Below are positions 1 through 10,328 of a DNA stretch of 64,000 bases, in pieces. How positions within the stretch are numbered: position 1 is the first letter of the stretch; the number at the start of each line of letters is the position of its first letter. Below the pieces are notes generated by a model. The model saw nothing but the letters and a program-made list of their open reading frames with translations. It ran no database searches and was not told the DNA's origin. The position numbers and the translations under genes are program-made. This DNA comes from Poa pratensis (Eukaryota > Streptophyta > Magnoliopsida > Poales > Poaceae): the NCBI GenBank assembly GCA_947311845.1, contig CAMZMU010000062.1, forward strand, positions 46,850,906-46,914,905, in the 5' to 3' direction.

Positions 1-35
1 CCATGTCATGGACGAAATTTAACCACGTGCTACGG

Positions 36-1100
36 TCACAGCCTGCACGTGCGCTGGCTAGAACTCCGCATCTAGCGATCGCGTGCTCGAACTTCTTAAG
101 AGTCGCCGCCTCCAAGGATATGACCAGGTGCGCGCTGCCATCGCCGGCGCCTGCAGCATACAGGTAGACCCATCCGCCGCGCACAGTCTCTGCCCGCGAC
201 ATCACGCGCGGCTTCCCCCACCCGAAGTCCGCCTCATACGTGCGCAGGTGGTACCAGCTGTTTCATCCGCAGCTCCGTCTCCGGCAGGTTTCCGCGTCCT
301 CCGCCGCCTTCCCTTCTCGTCTCGAAGTAGTCCACCGCTGACCTCAGCAGCTCGTCGTCGAACCGCTCCGTCGTTGCTCTTACTCGGCTCGCGACGGACG
401 CCAGCGTCTCCGACACGACATCCTTCACCACGGCGGTGGCGAACACGTTGACGACCCCGTTGCCGAAGTACCCCGGAGTGGCGGCTTGAGGCGATGCCTG
501 ACGTCCACCGGGAAGTTCATGCGCGTGGTGGCGCCCGGTCCAGCTGGCGGCGACACAAACACACTGCCAGACGAGAGCGCTCACGGCGCAGAATGTGCTA
601 ACCCCGCCGCACCGGCGCTTGAGGGCATTCAGCTGGTCCTTGGAGAAGGTGAAGACCTCGGTCGCGGCGACGGACGTCCCTGACGGCTCGTGCATAGTCA
701 GCTTGCTGCAGAACATGGGGACGTTTCGGGGCGGATGATGGGCGGGGACCGCGCGCGGAGGAGGCGCGGTCGTGGCATGGGAGCTCTATGACGGCACGCT
801 CGCCGCCGTCACGGCAGTAGCCGGCCCACGTCCGAAGGAAATGGAACGTGCTGGGGCCGTCCACGACGGCGTGGTGCACCGATGTCCCCAAGACCACGCC
901 GCCGCACTTCAGGAAGGTCACCTGCACGGCCAGTATAACGGACGACGGCTGAACAGAGGACGGAACAGCTTCCTTAGCTCGGGCGACGGCTTGGAGTCGC
1001 TGAAGTCCTCGAAAGTGTTCTCGGAGTGGGCGACCACGAAGAGCGCCCCTCCGCGTTGCAGTTGACCATGATACGGCCGTCGGAATCCGCACCGAGACGG
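36..1100 (-). pseudogene. BAHD acyltransferase copy A, 5'-truncated pseudogene
   Basis: This is a broken copy of the intact acyltransferase at 57429-58742, colinear with it from the stop codon (36-38) up to about residue 80. The first ~80 codons including the start, and most of the proximal promoter, are missing: after 1100 the sequence jumps into what lies upstream of the gene in the intact copy. The body carries many one-base indels relative to the intact copy (around 262, 296, 304 and 330), so the frame is broken repeatedly. The HXXXD region is still recognisable near 880. No functional enzyme can be made from this copy. Some indels may be sequence errors, but the loss of the start is a real structural deletion. 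The gene reads toward the left window edge, where the duplicated block is cut off. Confidence 0.88.
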
Positions 1101-2546
1101 CAAAAGTATGGTCAGCGACGGGCGATGCATGCACACCATGCACGTTTCATTTGACCCAAATATTTGACGAATCCACAATTGTTTCTGATTCTTATAAGGA
1201 TCTATAATCAGTTGATTAGAACACTGATCGAACGCTCGTGCGATTGCCACGAACCTATCAATATATTCGGTAGTCTTATTTTACGAATGCATTCAACTTT
1301 CACCTTATACAAAAAATTTACGTCGATCCAAGAGTGGTCGCATACGCTTATAAACCGATGAACGGACAAGTGGATGATGCTTGAGCGGGAACCTTGAGAT
1401 GATACCAGCCTAAGCTCCACGGCGGTGGTGATGGGGGGGGGGCTCTTCTCGCGCGGCCCCTCGCGCGGCGATGGAGGTTGGCCGTTTTGGAGCCTAGTCT
1501 CAGCCGTTGGGGGGCTGCTCGCGGGCGTCTCAATCCTCCCGTGCTCCTCTGCCTTGCAAGGGCAGTAGGTGGATGGGATACCATGTCGTCGAGGGTGAAC
1601 CTGGCCGGAATCATGGAAGCCGAGGAAACAATGTTAGTGTATCGTCGCGGCGACCTAGGGGTTTCTCCCTCTACCCCCGCGTGGAGATGAAGTTTTACGG
1701 GTCTGAAGAATAAAAAAAGTTCCGCTGGTGGCTTAGTGGTTTCGTTCCGTCGAACGCGTCGATCTACTTGTTGTCGGTCAAGCTCGTTTTGGTCGTCGAC
1801 GAGTTTCGGATGTCTCTCTGCCGGAGCTTCACAAATTGGTGTATGTGCTCCTGAATTTTGAGTTGTATGTGATCCGGTCTACAAATCAGTACTGGAGTTT
1901 AAGTCTCTTAACACCATGGGACATATCAAACCTTACAATTTTCATGGTGTTGGACTGAGGCGGGGACTGTCAAGCCTGAGTATGAGTAGAACACCAATAT
2001 TGGTGGGTGAGGAGTTATGTTGCATACTTGACAAAATTCCTATCCAAACCGCACATGTGCATGTTAGAGCGGTGAGGTAATTTGCAGCGGTGACTTCAAT
2101 CGGGGTGGTAACACTCAAGCACTTCAGTTTTGGTGCTGCGTTTTGAGTGACGAGTCTTCACCCCCCCCCCCCCCCCCCATGAGTGACGAGTCTTCATCCC
2201 CTTAAAGTTCAATCCTGCCTCCGCCCCTGGCGTGGAAAACCAAGTTTTGCCCTTCACTGGTTGTATCTAGCCGTGACATTTTTCATTTTTGAACTGGCGA
2301 TGACAACGCGTGTCCATTCTTTTCATTTTAAATCGTCTCTTTTAGAAACGCTTCTGTAGTTTTGTGTGTTGTATTGGTAATTTTGATCCGACTGCTATGA
2401 GTGGTTGATAGTTGTGGTGTTTTTTCTTTCTTCTTCTCTTTACTCTTTAACATGTGTGCATCGTTAATGTGTCGACTAGTTTTTACATTTTGATGCAGAA
2501 ACTGAATTTAATTGATATTCTTATTAATATATTCACTTTGTCAAAT
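1101..2546. repeat. BAHD-block copy A, upstream flank
   Basis: This is the region upstream of acyltransferase copy A. It aligns with 24490-26042 and 58905-60368 in the other two blocks. It includes a damaged version of a short ORF that is open in the other blocks (1478-1690 here) and a C18 tract at 2161-2178. Homology to the other blocks stops at about 2546, just after an AT-rich stretch near 2520-2546. No gene is supported here beyond the short ORF. Confidence 0.8.
2161..2178. repeat. poly-C tract (C18)
   Basis: Eighteen consecutive C residues lie here in copy A. The same site is C27 in copy B (25588-25614) and C24 in copy C (59977-60000), so the tract is length-variable. Confidence 0.95.
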
Positions 2547-2679
2547 TATTTCTTTCAACTATGTGTTTTAGGACATGTAGCCGTTATAAAAGCTACCATT
2601 AAAAATGACAATTATGTGTACTTTATCTATAACATGATAATCACCATAGATGAGAGAGAGGATTAAGTGAACCCATGAA

Positions 2680-3744
2680 CCCATGTCCATTGTTGCTATA
2701 AGAGAAAACCTTTGTCTTGTCCTCTTGCATTGAAGAGGATTGGACACTTTTACATTCTTGCTTGGTTACATTAAACTTCCATCCATCAAATCAACCACCT
2801 TGCTCCTTAAACTTGTTTAGTGCATAATCAACTAAAACTTGTGACACTTTAGTTGTAGGGAACAGATAACTTTTCCTTCTTGCTCCTGCGGATCGATACC
2901 TTACTTCCACATTGAGAGGTGCTATAGTGATCCCCCGCTCTTGGGGTAATCAGTTGCCTCACTAGGGATAAAAAAAATACCATGCTACCGGAGATGTGGG
3001 TGTGACCATTGCCACTACTCCATGACTAGATCTAGCATGTTCTTATTTTAACTTCATGTATACTTATGAATTATCTTAATTACCGAGGTGTTATGATTTA
3101 GTTCGCATCTTGTGGAGTATAAGAGAGACTAATAACCAAAAGGTCTCTATGTTAGGACATGATGCCCATATAATTATAACTTGTCATAAAACTGTTGTTT
3201 GCAATCTCATATGTCAACTCTAGTGTTCCATTGTCTACCACGTTATTAAAGAGAGAGTGCATTTGTGAAACCATGAACCCCGGTTCATTTTTAATCATAA
3301 GAAACACCTTTCCAACAACTTTTACCACTTTTCCATTTTCTGCCATTATTAAATCCGAAAATACAAAAACACGTTTACATCTTGCATTCAATATAAAAAA
3401 CCCAAAAATATCATTTATCATTGCTACCACCATCCTTGCATATTTATTTACCACCATTGCATATTTATTTCCTGTTTGCATTCCATATTATCTTGATATC
3501 ATTCTAACACCTTGTGCTTGACAACCACTAGGTGAGATTGAGGACCAAAACATTTAATTTATTTTGTAGGTAACCAAAAGAAGGATATGAAAGATAAATA
3601 GTCACTACTGATTCCCCGATAGTTCGATATTAAACCCTCGAGTCACTCTCGTGGGAAAACACGTCTTCCACTTACTACACACTCTGCACTTGAAGTCTCA
3701 ATCTAACCCATTTATTTTCACGCATAACCACGCGAAGGGCTAGC
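2680..3744 (+). repeat. degenerate Ty3/gypsy LTR fragments
   Basis: The stretch reads like the 3' halves of grass gypsy LTRs: phrases around 2900-2960 (a 'ggatcgatacctta' run followed by 'gctcttgggg') and 3260-3540 match what I recall of common Triticeae LTR ends. The second piece ends in CA at about 3744, directly before a primer-binding-site-like sequence. No coding region is visible. Family assignment is from memory and needs a repeat-library search. Confidence 0.5.
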
Positions 3745-3752
3745 AAGTGTTT

Positions 3753-3770
3753 TCTGGCGCCATTGTGGGG
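3753..3770 (+). other. degenerate gypsy primer-binding site
   Basis: The sequence 'tctggcgccattgtgggg' is close to the grass gypsy PBS TGGCGCCGTTGCCGGGG (complementary to a tRNA-Asp 3' end), which is present in exact form in the Athila-like element at 43454-43470. It follows an LTR-like end, which supports a left-over 5' junction of an old gypsy element. Confidence 0.5.
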
Positions 3771-3790
3771 TAACTACGTGAAGGGCTATC

Positions 3791-4084
3791 AAGCGGGCGG
3801 CGTACGAGCAGCTCAACGCCCAGGCGGAGGAGCCCACACAGCAACAGCTCATCGCCCAGGCGGAGGAGCTAGCGGATGCGGCCTCCCGGTTGCGCGCCGA
3901 GTGGGAGGCGCACGAGGAGCTGAACCAGATGCGCCGAGCAGGATGCGCACGACGAGCTGAACCAGACGCGGCAGAGAGGGATGCCATGCGTCAGGCGGCG
4001 AGTCAGCTGGCAGGAGAGACGTGTGCGCTCCCGCTTAGCCAAGGCCGCGCACGACGACGAGGCTGGCCCGAGCAACGGTTTTAG
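3791..4084 (+). pseudogene. coiled-coil coding fragment, frameshifted
   Basis: A GC-rich block in a very AT-rich setting encodes an Ala/Glu/Gln-rich heptad-like peptide (Q-L-I-A-Q-A-E-E-L and E-A-H-E-E-L-N-Q type segments, with the L-N-Q phrase repeated in another frame), ending at a TAG near 4082. The frame changes near 3945, so no long intact protein exists. A T-rich 3'UTR-like tail follows. I do not recognise the protein. The composition resembles the C-terminal coiled coils of grass transposon-associated ORFs, but that is inference. Confidence 0.4.
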
Positions 4085-5166
4085 ATTAGGATTTAGTTAT
4101 CGTTTTAGTTTTACTTTGCAAACGTGTTAGTCTAAGTTTGCAACTTGTATCGGTTTAATTTAAATTTGTACGTTTTTAAAATAGTTCGAATGCCGCGACC
4201 GACACAAGTTTCCGCCCGCAAGGTGTTCGATGATTTGCTCGCGTTTGGGGGCGGATGTTTGGGGTGTGCCGCTGTGGGCGCGGTCGAAAACATGGACGGA
4301 CACACGTCCGGCACCCCCAATTGAGTCTCCATTGGGGGGTGCCGGACACGAATTTGGAGGCCCCCGATGGAGATGCTCTAAAAAGTCTATTAGCGTTGGT
4401 ATAGATCTCCACTATAAAAGTCGATCTCCACTATATAAGCCGACCTCACGGAAAATCATATTGCCTGACTGGCTCCATGTAGCCTTTTTTTTGCGTAAAC
4501 ATTTTAGTGTTTCAATAAAAATCTGAAAAAATCCTATGTTGACAACGACATATTCAACGGCCCAACAACCCGAAATAGTTTGTATTCCATTCTACACTAA
4601 ATTGAAAAATCCTGACAAATCAGAGAATTATTTAATTTTGCATTATTCACTATCTCAAATCCTGAAAATTGTCATTTTAACGCACCCAAAATACAGAATA
4701 TTTCGCATTGATTTTTTTGCACATTGCTAGAAATAGTCATGGTTACATCTACAATGTTCATAATTTTTTGAAACATAGAAATATCGTTTTTATTTTTTTT
4801 CAAAAAAAGGCTCCATTGAGCTTGTCCTCCTAAACGTTGCAATAGCGACTCACTCCTATTCACGTGGTTCTAAAATTGCATCTCCATTTCTTGCCACACA
4901 TTGGCCTTTAAGATTTAATAAGGAAATATGAAATCTGTTTAGGCCAAGCCCATATATATTACCAACAAGTAATTACATTAACCATACATTTGAAATACTT
5001 ATTGAGGAAATTGATTTAATGTCATATGACGTACAAATAAATAAGTATTGGTCAAATTCTAATTCAAAGGAACTTGAAATGGATGGAGTAAAATGATAAC
5101 CCATGTCGCACGACTGCAAATAAGTGAAACATGATCATTGTAAAAATTTTGTTAAAGAAAATGAAC
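4085..5166. other. intergenic, MITE-like hairpin plus AT-rich DNA
   Basis: No gene is supported. The left part (about 4190-4385) is GC-rich, contains the hairpin at 4306-4347 and ends in 'tggagatgctct', a phrase typical of class II element ends in grasses. The rest is AT-rich without open frames. Confidence 0.5.
4306..4347. repeat. inverted repeat hairpin
   Basis: The arms 'gtccggcacccccaat' (4306-4321) and 'attggggggtgccggac' (4331-4347) pair almost perfectly around a 9-nt loop. Related sequence with the same 'gtgccggac' words occurs near 60990-61050, so this is probably an end of a small transposon family. Confidence 0.7.
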
Positions 5167-5889
5167 TCGACGTATTCCTTGCAAAGATGTGTTTTAATCA
5201 AATAAAAAGCATACATTATTTATAATGTTTGGATATTTTGGATTTTGGTTACACGCGGAAGTCTCCTCCAGAAAATAAGGACACCCTAGGTGCAGCCCGT
5301 TTTATTCTTCTTCGTCCCAGATTTGACGAATCCTCGCCTCCTCTAATCACCGCCGGGTTGATGACCCTGGACATGCGCTTGGGCCAGTAATGCCATTAAT
5401 GTAGAGTTTGGTCAACCAACAGCGACGTTAGGATCATATCTATAGTGGTGATGTGTGGAAAAAGATTAAGCTTTTTCGATCTTCTCATCCACCTCATCGA
5501 CGGCAATCTCACCGGTAGCGAACAATCTAGCCGCTTCTCATTTGGAGCGGTGGATCTCATCTGGTGATATACATGTGCACATGTTTGGTGTTAGGTGATT
5601 CAGTTTTATTCAAGGGACCGCTTCATGTTTGAGGCGCTGGTCCTTAGAGGCATGTGCACGCAAATTTTCTAGTTGTCATCAACAAAATTAGTCCGACTCC
5701 GGTAGGGTAGCGGCGACATTTGCGAGTGGGCGGCTTCCTCCAATGGTACAAGAATCTATAGTTTTTCTTGTTATGTGTTGGGTGCTTTGTATTTTTTGTG
5801 AAATTTTATAAAAGATATGGGAACTTCACGCAGAAAAGGCATTATTTCATGCTCTGAAATGTTTTTCTCGTAAATGCGCATGGATTTCT

Positions 5890-6952
5890 AACTTTCGAGA
5901 AGAAGACCAAAAACCAAATTGCGATGTCAGGGGAGCCACGTGAGTCTGGGTGGACCCACGCCCCCAACCTGCATGCCCCCCCGAGCACCGCCTTTCGTCG
6001 AGTCTTCGTCTATAAGACCCCTTCAACCCTAAAAAATTTAGATACATAATTGTTTTGGCGAAACACAATACAGAGCCGCCGCCCGTCGCGCAAAACCCTA
6101 ATTCGGGGGGTCCTGGATTCCTATTCTGGCACCCTGCCAGAGGGGGAAATCATTGCCGAGACATCTACACCAACCTTGTTGTCTCCATGACGATGTGTTA
6201 GTAGTTCATCTTTAGACTACGGGTCCATAGCAGTAGATAGATGGTGATTTGTCCCCTTGTTTTTCAATACAATGATCTCATGAGTTGCCTAACATGATCG
6301 AGATTCATCCGACGTAATTGCTCACAATGTTATGTTTGCTATGATATGATGCGTTGTGATGTTATGTTCAGATTGTGCATGTTTATTACATGATATTATT
6401 GCTTTATTTATGTTTCTCTCTCCGATTTATGGGATTACTTTGGACAAGTTATTTTAAAAATCTACAAGAGAGTATATGTTCGATAGTGGGTTCATGCCTC
6501 ACTTTTCCTGGGCGAGTGACTGAAACGACTAAGGGGGTGATGTGTTGTTGCTACTAAGGGTAAAATAGGTGTTTATATCTATTGCCATAATAATAAATAT
6601 TGCTTACCTCGTGTATAACGCTTAATGTAGTACTATGTTGTTTATAACTTAATTCCTAGAAAGGTAAACATAGAAGCGCTCTCGAAATGGAGTATTTAGA
6701 TATAGATGATGTCATATGGTGTTCTATATATGTTTAATATAATGCCTACATAAATATTTTCCTTGAACATTCTGTCATAATTGCATGGTCATAATTTATT
6801 TAATTGTCCAATTGTAATGTGTTTACGCAGCAATTTTGCTGAGCATTTTATTTGTACTGGTTCGATAAACCTTGATTCTTCGGTGAGAGAAATTTGTTGT
6901 CGCACTACATCATACCTCTCACTTGGGATTGCCAACAATCATCAGTAAATCT
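5890..6952 (+). repeat. gypsy LTR remnant (U1)
   Basis: A GC-rich leader (6060-6180) precedes AT-rich text including 'ggttcgataaacc' (6860) and 'cctctcacttggg' near 6920. This order matches the 3' part of common Triticeae gypsy LTRs as I remember them. No coding capacity is seen. It is repeated at 8696-9754. Confidence 0.5.
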
Positions 6953-7067
6953 GTAAGATGCATTGGTCAAATTCCTATCTATTTGAAATGTGTCTTTTTA
7001 TCATTTTTATCTAATCTCAAATTTCTATTTATTTGGCGTGTGCCTCTTATCTAGTTGAAGGATACTC

Positions 7068-7399
7068 TATTGATCTATCTATCGAAAGGTGTTCAAGAAG
7101 CCCTTCAATTTGATGCATTGTTGGGGCCGGGTTCAAAATTGTGCAAAGTGGTCGTCACTTTCGACTCTCTGAATCTAAAGGGAGGCAAGGGCGATCCAGA
7201 CGAGTCCCAGTTGCCGTGGTCCGACGTACTCCCACAGCCAATTGGCAACAAGAAAGTGAAGGCGTCCAAGAGGGAGGCCGCATCATCTACTATCACCCTC
7301 CAAGAGTCGATTGACTCGTATATGAAGGAGTTGACCTCGTCCAAGACTCCAAAACGAAGATGCAAGAGAGAACAAAAAAATGTGGGGCACCCACTTTGA
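7068..7399 (+). pseudogene. NAM-associated-type C-terminal exon, copy E1
   Basis: It encodes a lysine/serine-rich segment with L-P-Q-P-I-G-N-K-K-V-K followed by an amphipathic helix (S-I-D-S-Y-M-K-E-L). The 'P-I-G-x-K-x-x-K' word is characteristic of the NAM-associated C-terminal domain found in many transposon-related grass proteins. Only this terminal part is present, the 5' part is replaced by LTR sequence, and the frame breaks after about 7350. It is not expected to be functional. Assignment is by motif only. Confidence 0.45.
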
Positions 7400-7579
7400 T
7401 GTGCAATACCAAAAGGTTAAGGATACATCATACCTCTCACTTGGGATTGCCAACAATCATCAGTAAATCTGTAAGATGCATTGGTCAAATTCCTATCTAT
7501 TTGAAATGTGTCCTTTTATCATTTTTATCTAATCTCAAATTTCTATTTATTTGGCATGTGCCCTCTTATCTAGTTGAAG

Positions 7580-7972
7580 GATACTCTATTGATCTATCTA
7601 TCGAAAGGTGTTCAAGAAGCCCTTCAATTTGATGCATTGTTGGGGCCGGGTTCAAAATTGTGCAAAGTGGTCGTCACTTCGACTCTCTATGAATCTAAAG
7701 GGAGGCAAGGGCGACGATCCAGACGAGTCCCAGTTGCCGTGGTCCGACGTACTCCCACAGCCAATTGGCAACAAGAAAGTGAAGGCGTCCAAGAGGGAGG
7801 CCGCATCATCTACTATCACCCTCCAAGAGTCGATTGACTCGTATATGAAGGAGTTGACCCGTCCAAGACTCCAAAACGAAGATGCAGAGAGAGAACAAAA
7901 AAATGTGGGGCACCCACTTTGATGTGCAATACCAAAACGTTAAGGAGATGCAACTTGATAACGAGATTATGA
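7580..7972 (+). pseudogene. NAM-associated-type C-terminal exon, copy E2
   Basis: This is a direct repeat of E1, starting after a copy of the same LTR-end sequence (7428). It carries the same P-I-G-N-K-K motif and continues slightly further, to 'gagattatgatc', where it abuts the start of the second large unit. One-base differences (near 7679 and 7860) alter the frame relative to E1. Confidence 0.45.
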
Positions 7973-10228
7973 TCGACGTATTCCTTACAAAGATGTGTTT
8001 TAATCAAATAAAAAGCATACGTTATTTATAATGTTTGGATATTTTGGATTTTGGTTACACGCGGAAGTCTCCTCCAGAAAATAAGGACACCCTAGGTGCA
8101 GCCCGTTTTATTCTTCTTCGTCCCAGATTTGACGAATACTCGCCTCCTCTAATCACCGCCGGGTTGATGACCCTGGAAATGCGCTTGGGCCAGTAATGCC
8201 ATTAATGTAGAGTTTGGTCAACCAGCAGCGACGTTAGGATCATATCTATAGTGGTGATGTGTGGAAAAAGATTAAGCTTTTTCGATCTTCTCATCCACCT
8301 CATCGACGGCAATCTCACCGTAGCGAACAATCTAGCCGCTTCTCATTTGGAGCGGTGGATCTCATCTGGTGATATACATGTGGCACATGTTTGGTGTTAG
8401 GTGATTCAGTTTTATTCAAGGGACCGCTTCATGTTTGAGGCGCTGGTCCTTAGAGGCATGTGCACGCAAATTTCTAGTTGTCATCAACAAAATTAGTCCG
8501 ACTCCGGTAGGGTAGCGGCGACATTCGCGAGTGGGCGGCTTCCTCCAATGGTACAAGAATCTATAGTTTTTCTTGTTATGTGTTGGTGCTTTGTATTTTT
8601 TGTGAAATTTTATAAAAGATATGGGAACTTCACGCAGAAAAGGCATTATTTCATGCTCTGAAATGTTTTTCTCGTAAATGCGCATGGATTTCTAACTTTC
8701 GAGAAGAAGACCAAAAACCAAATTGCGATGTCAGGGGAGCCACGTGGGTCTGGTGGACCCACGCCCCCAACCTGCATGCCCCCCCGAGCACCGCCTTTCG
8801 TCGAGTCTTCGTCTATAAGACCCCTTCAACCCTAAAAAATTTAGATACATAATTGTTTTGGCGAAACACAATACAGAGCCGCCGCCCGTCGCGTAAAACC
8901 CTAATTCGGGGGGTCCTGGATTCCTATTCTGGCACCCTGCCAGAGGGGGAAATCATTGCCGAGACATCTACACCAACCTTGTTGTCTCCATGACGATGTG
9001 TTAGTAGTTCATCTTTAGACTACGTCCATAGCAGTAGATAGATGGTGATTTGTCCTCCTTGTTTTTCAATACAATGATCTCATGAGTTGCCTAACATGAT
9101 CGAGATTCATCCGACGTAATTGCTCACAATGTTATGTTTGCTATGATATGATGCGTTGTGATGTTATGTTCAGATTGTGCATGTTTATTACATGATATTA
9201 TTGCTTTATTTATGTTTCTCTCCGATTTATGGGATTACTTTGGACAAGTTATTTTAAAAATCTACAAGAGAGTATATGTTCGATAGTGGGTTCATGCCTC
9301 ACTTTTCCTGGGCTCGAGTGACTGAAACGACTAAGGGGGTGATGTGTTGTTGCTACTAAGGGTAAAATAGCAGTGTTTATATCTATTGCCATAATAATAA
9401 ATATTGCTTACCTCGTGTATAACGCTTAATGTAGTACTATGTTGTTTATAACTTAATTCCTAGAAAGGTAAACATAGAAGCGCTCCGTGGAGTATTTAGA
9501 TATAGATGATGTCATATGGTGTTCTATATATGTTAATATAATGCCTACATAAATATTTCCTTGAACATTCTGTCATAATTGCATGGTCATAATTTATTTA
9601 ATTGTCCAATTGTAATGTGTTTACGCAGCAAGTTTGCTGAGCATTTTATTGTACTGGTTCGATAAACCTTGATTCTTCGGTGAGAGAAATTTGTTGTCGC
9701 ACTACATCATACCTCTCACTTGGGATTGCCAACAATCATCAGTAAATCTGTAAGATGCATTGGTCAAATTCCTATCTATTTGAAATGTGTCCTTTTATCA
9801 TTTTTATCTAATCTCAAATTTCTATTTATTTGGCATGTGCCCTCTTATCTAGTTGAAGGATACTCTATTGATCTATCTATCGAAAGGTGTTCAAGAAGCC
9901 CTTCAATTTGATGCATTGTTGGGGCCGGGTTCAAAATTGTGCAAAGTGGTCGTCTCGACTCTCTATGAATCTAAAGGAGGCAAGGGCGACGATCCAGACG
10001 AGTCCCAGTTGCCGTGGTCCGACGTACTCCCACAGCCAATTGGCAACAAGAAAGTGAAGGCGTCCAAGAGGGAGGCCGCATCATCTACTATCACCCTCCA
10101 AGAGTCGATTGACTCGTATATGAAGGAGTTGACCTCGTCCAAGACTCCAAAACGAAGATGCAGAGAGAGAACAAAAAAATGTGGGGCACCCACTTTGATG
10201 TGCAATACCAAAAGGTTAAGGAGATGCA
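7973..10228. repeat. tandem duplication unit 2
   Basis: This is the second copy of 5167-7425 in direct orientation. It joins the end of E2 at a shared 'tcgacgta' word. Differences from unit 1 are dominated by single-base gains and losses (for example at 8319, 8381 and 8586). Confidence 0.85.
8696..9754 (+). repeat. gypsy LTR remnant (U2)
   Basis: This is the duplicate of 5890-6952 with the same LTR-like landmarks. Nothing coding is seen. Confidence 0.5.
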
Positions 10229-10328
10229 ACTTGATAACGAGATTATGATCCTCTCAACCGACACCACAAACATGACACCGGATCAACGAGCTTTCTCTGC
10301 CAAGAAAGTCGCGCGCATCATCAAGTAG
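9859..10328 (+). pseudogene. NAM-associated-type C-terminal exon, copy E3 with native 3' end
   Basis: This is the most complete of the three exon copies. After the P-I-G-N-K-K segment and one frame change near 10158, the reading continues through a helical region (M-Q-R-E-N-K-K-M-W, then M-T-P-D-Q-R-A-F) to a TAG at 10326-10328. An end with an 'M-x-P-x-Q-R' phrase is typical of NAM-associated C-terminal domains. E3 is the likely source of E1 and E2 because it alone runs into unique 3' sequence (10329 onward). The N-terminal part of the parent gene is absent. Confidence 0.5.

Larger units (their letters stand above)
5167..7972. repeat. tandem duplication unit 1 (LTR remnant + NAM-like exon twice)
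   Basis: From 5167 to about 7425 the sequence is repeated at 7973-10228, an offset of 2806 bp, with mostly one-base indels between copies. Unit 1 additionally contains a second copy of its last ~530 bp (7426-7972). The order over the region is U1-E1-E2-U2-E3, where U is about 1.73 kb of LTR-like DNA and E the exon-bearing segment. Confidence 0.85.
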
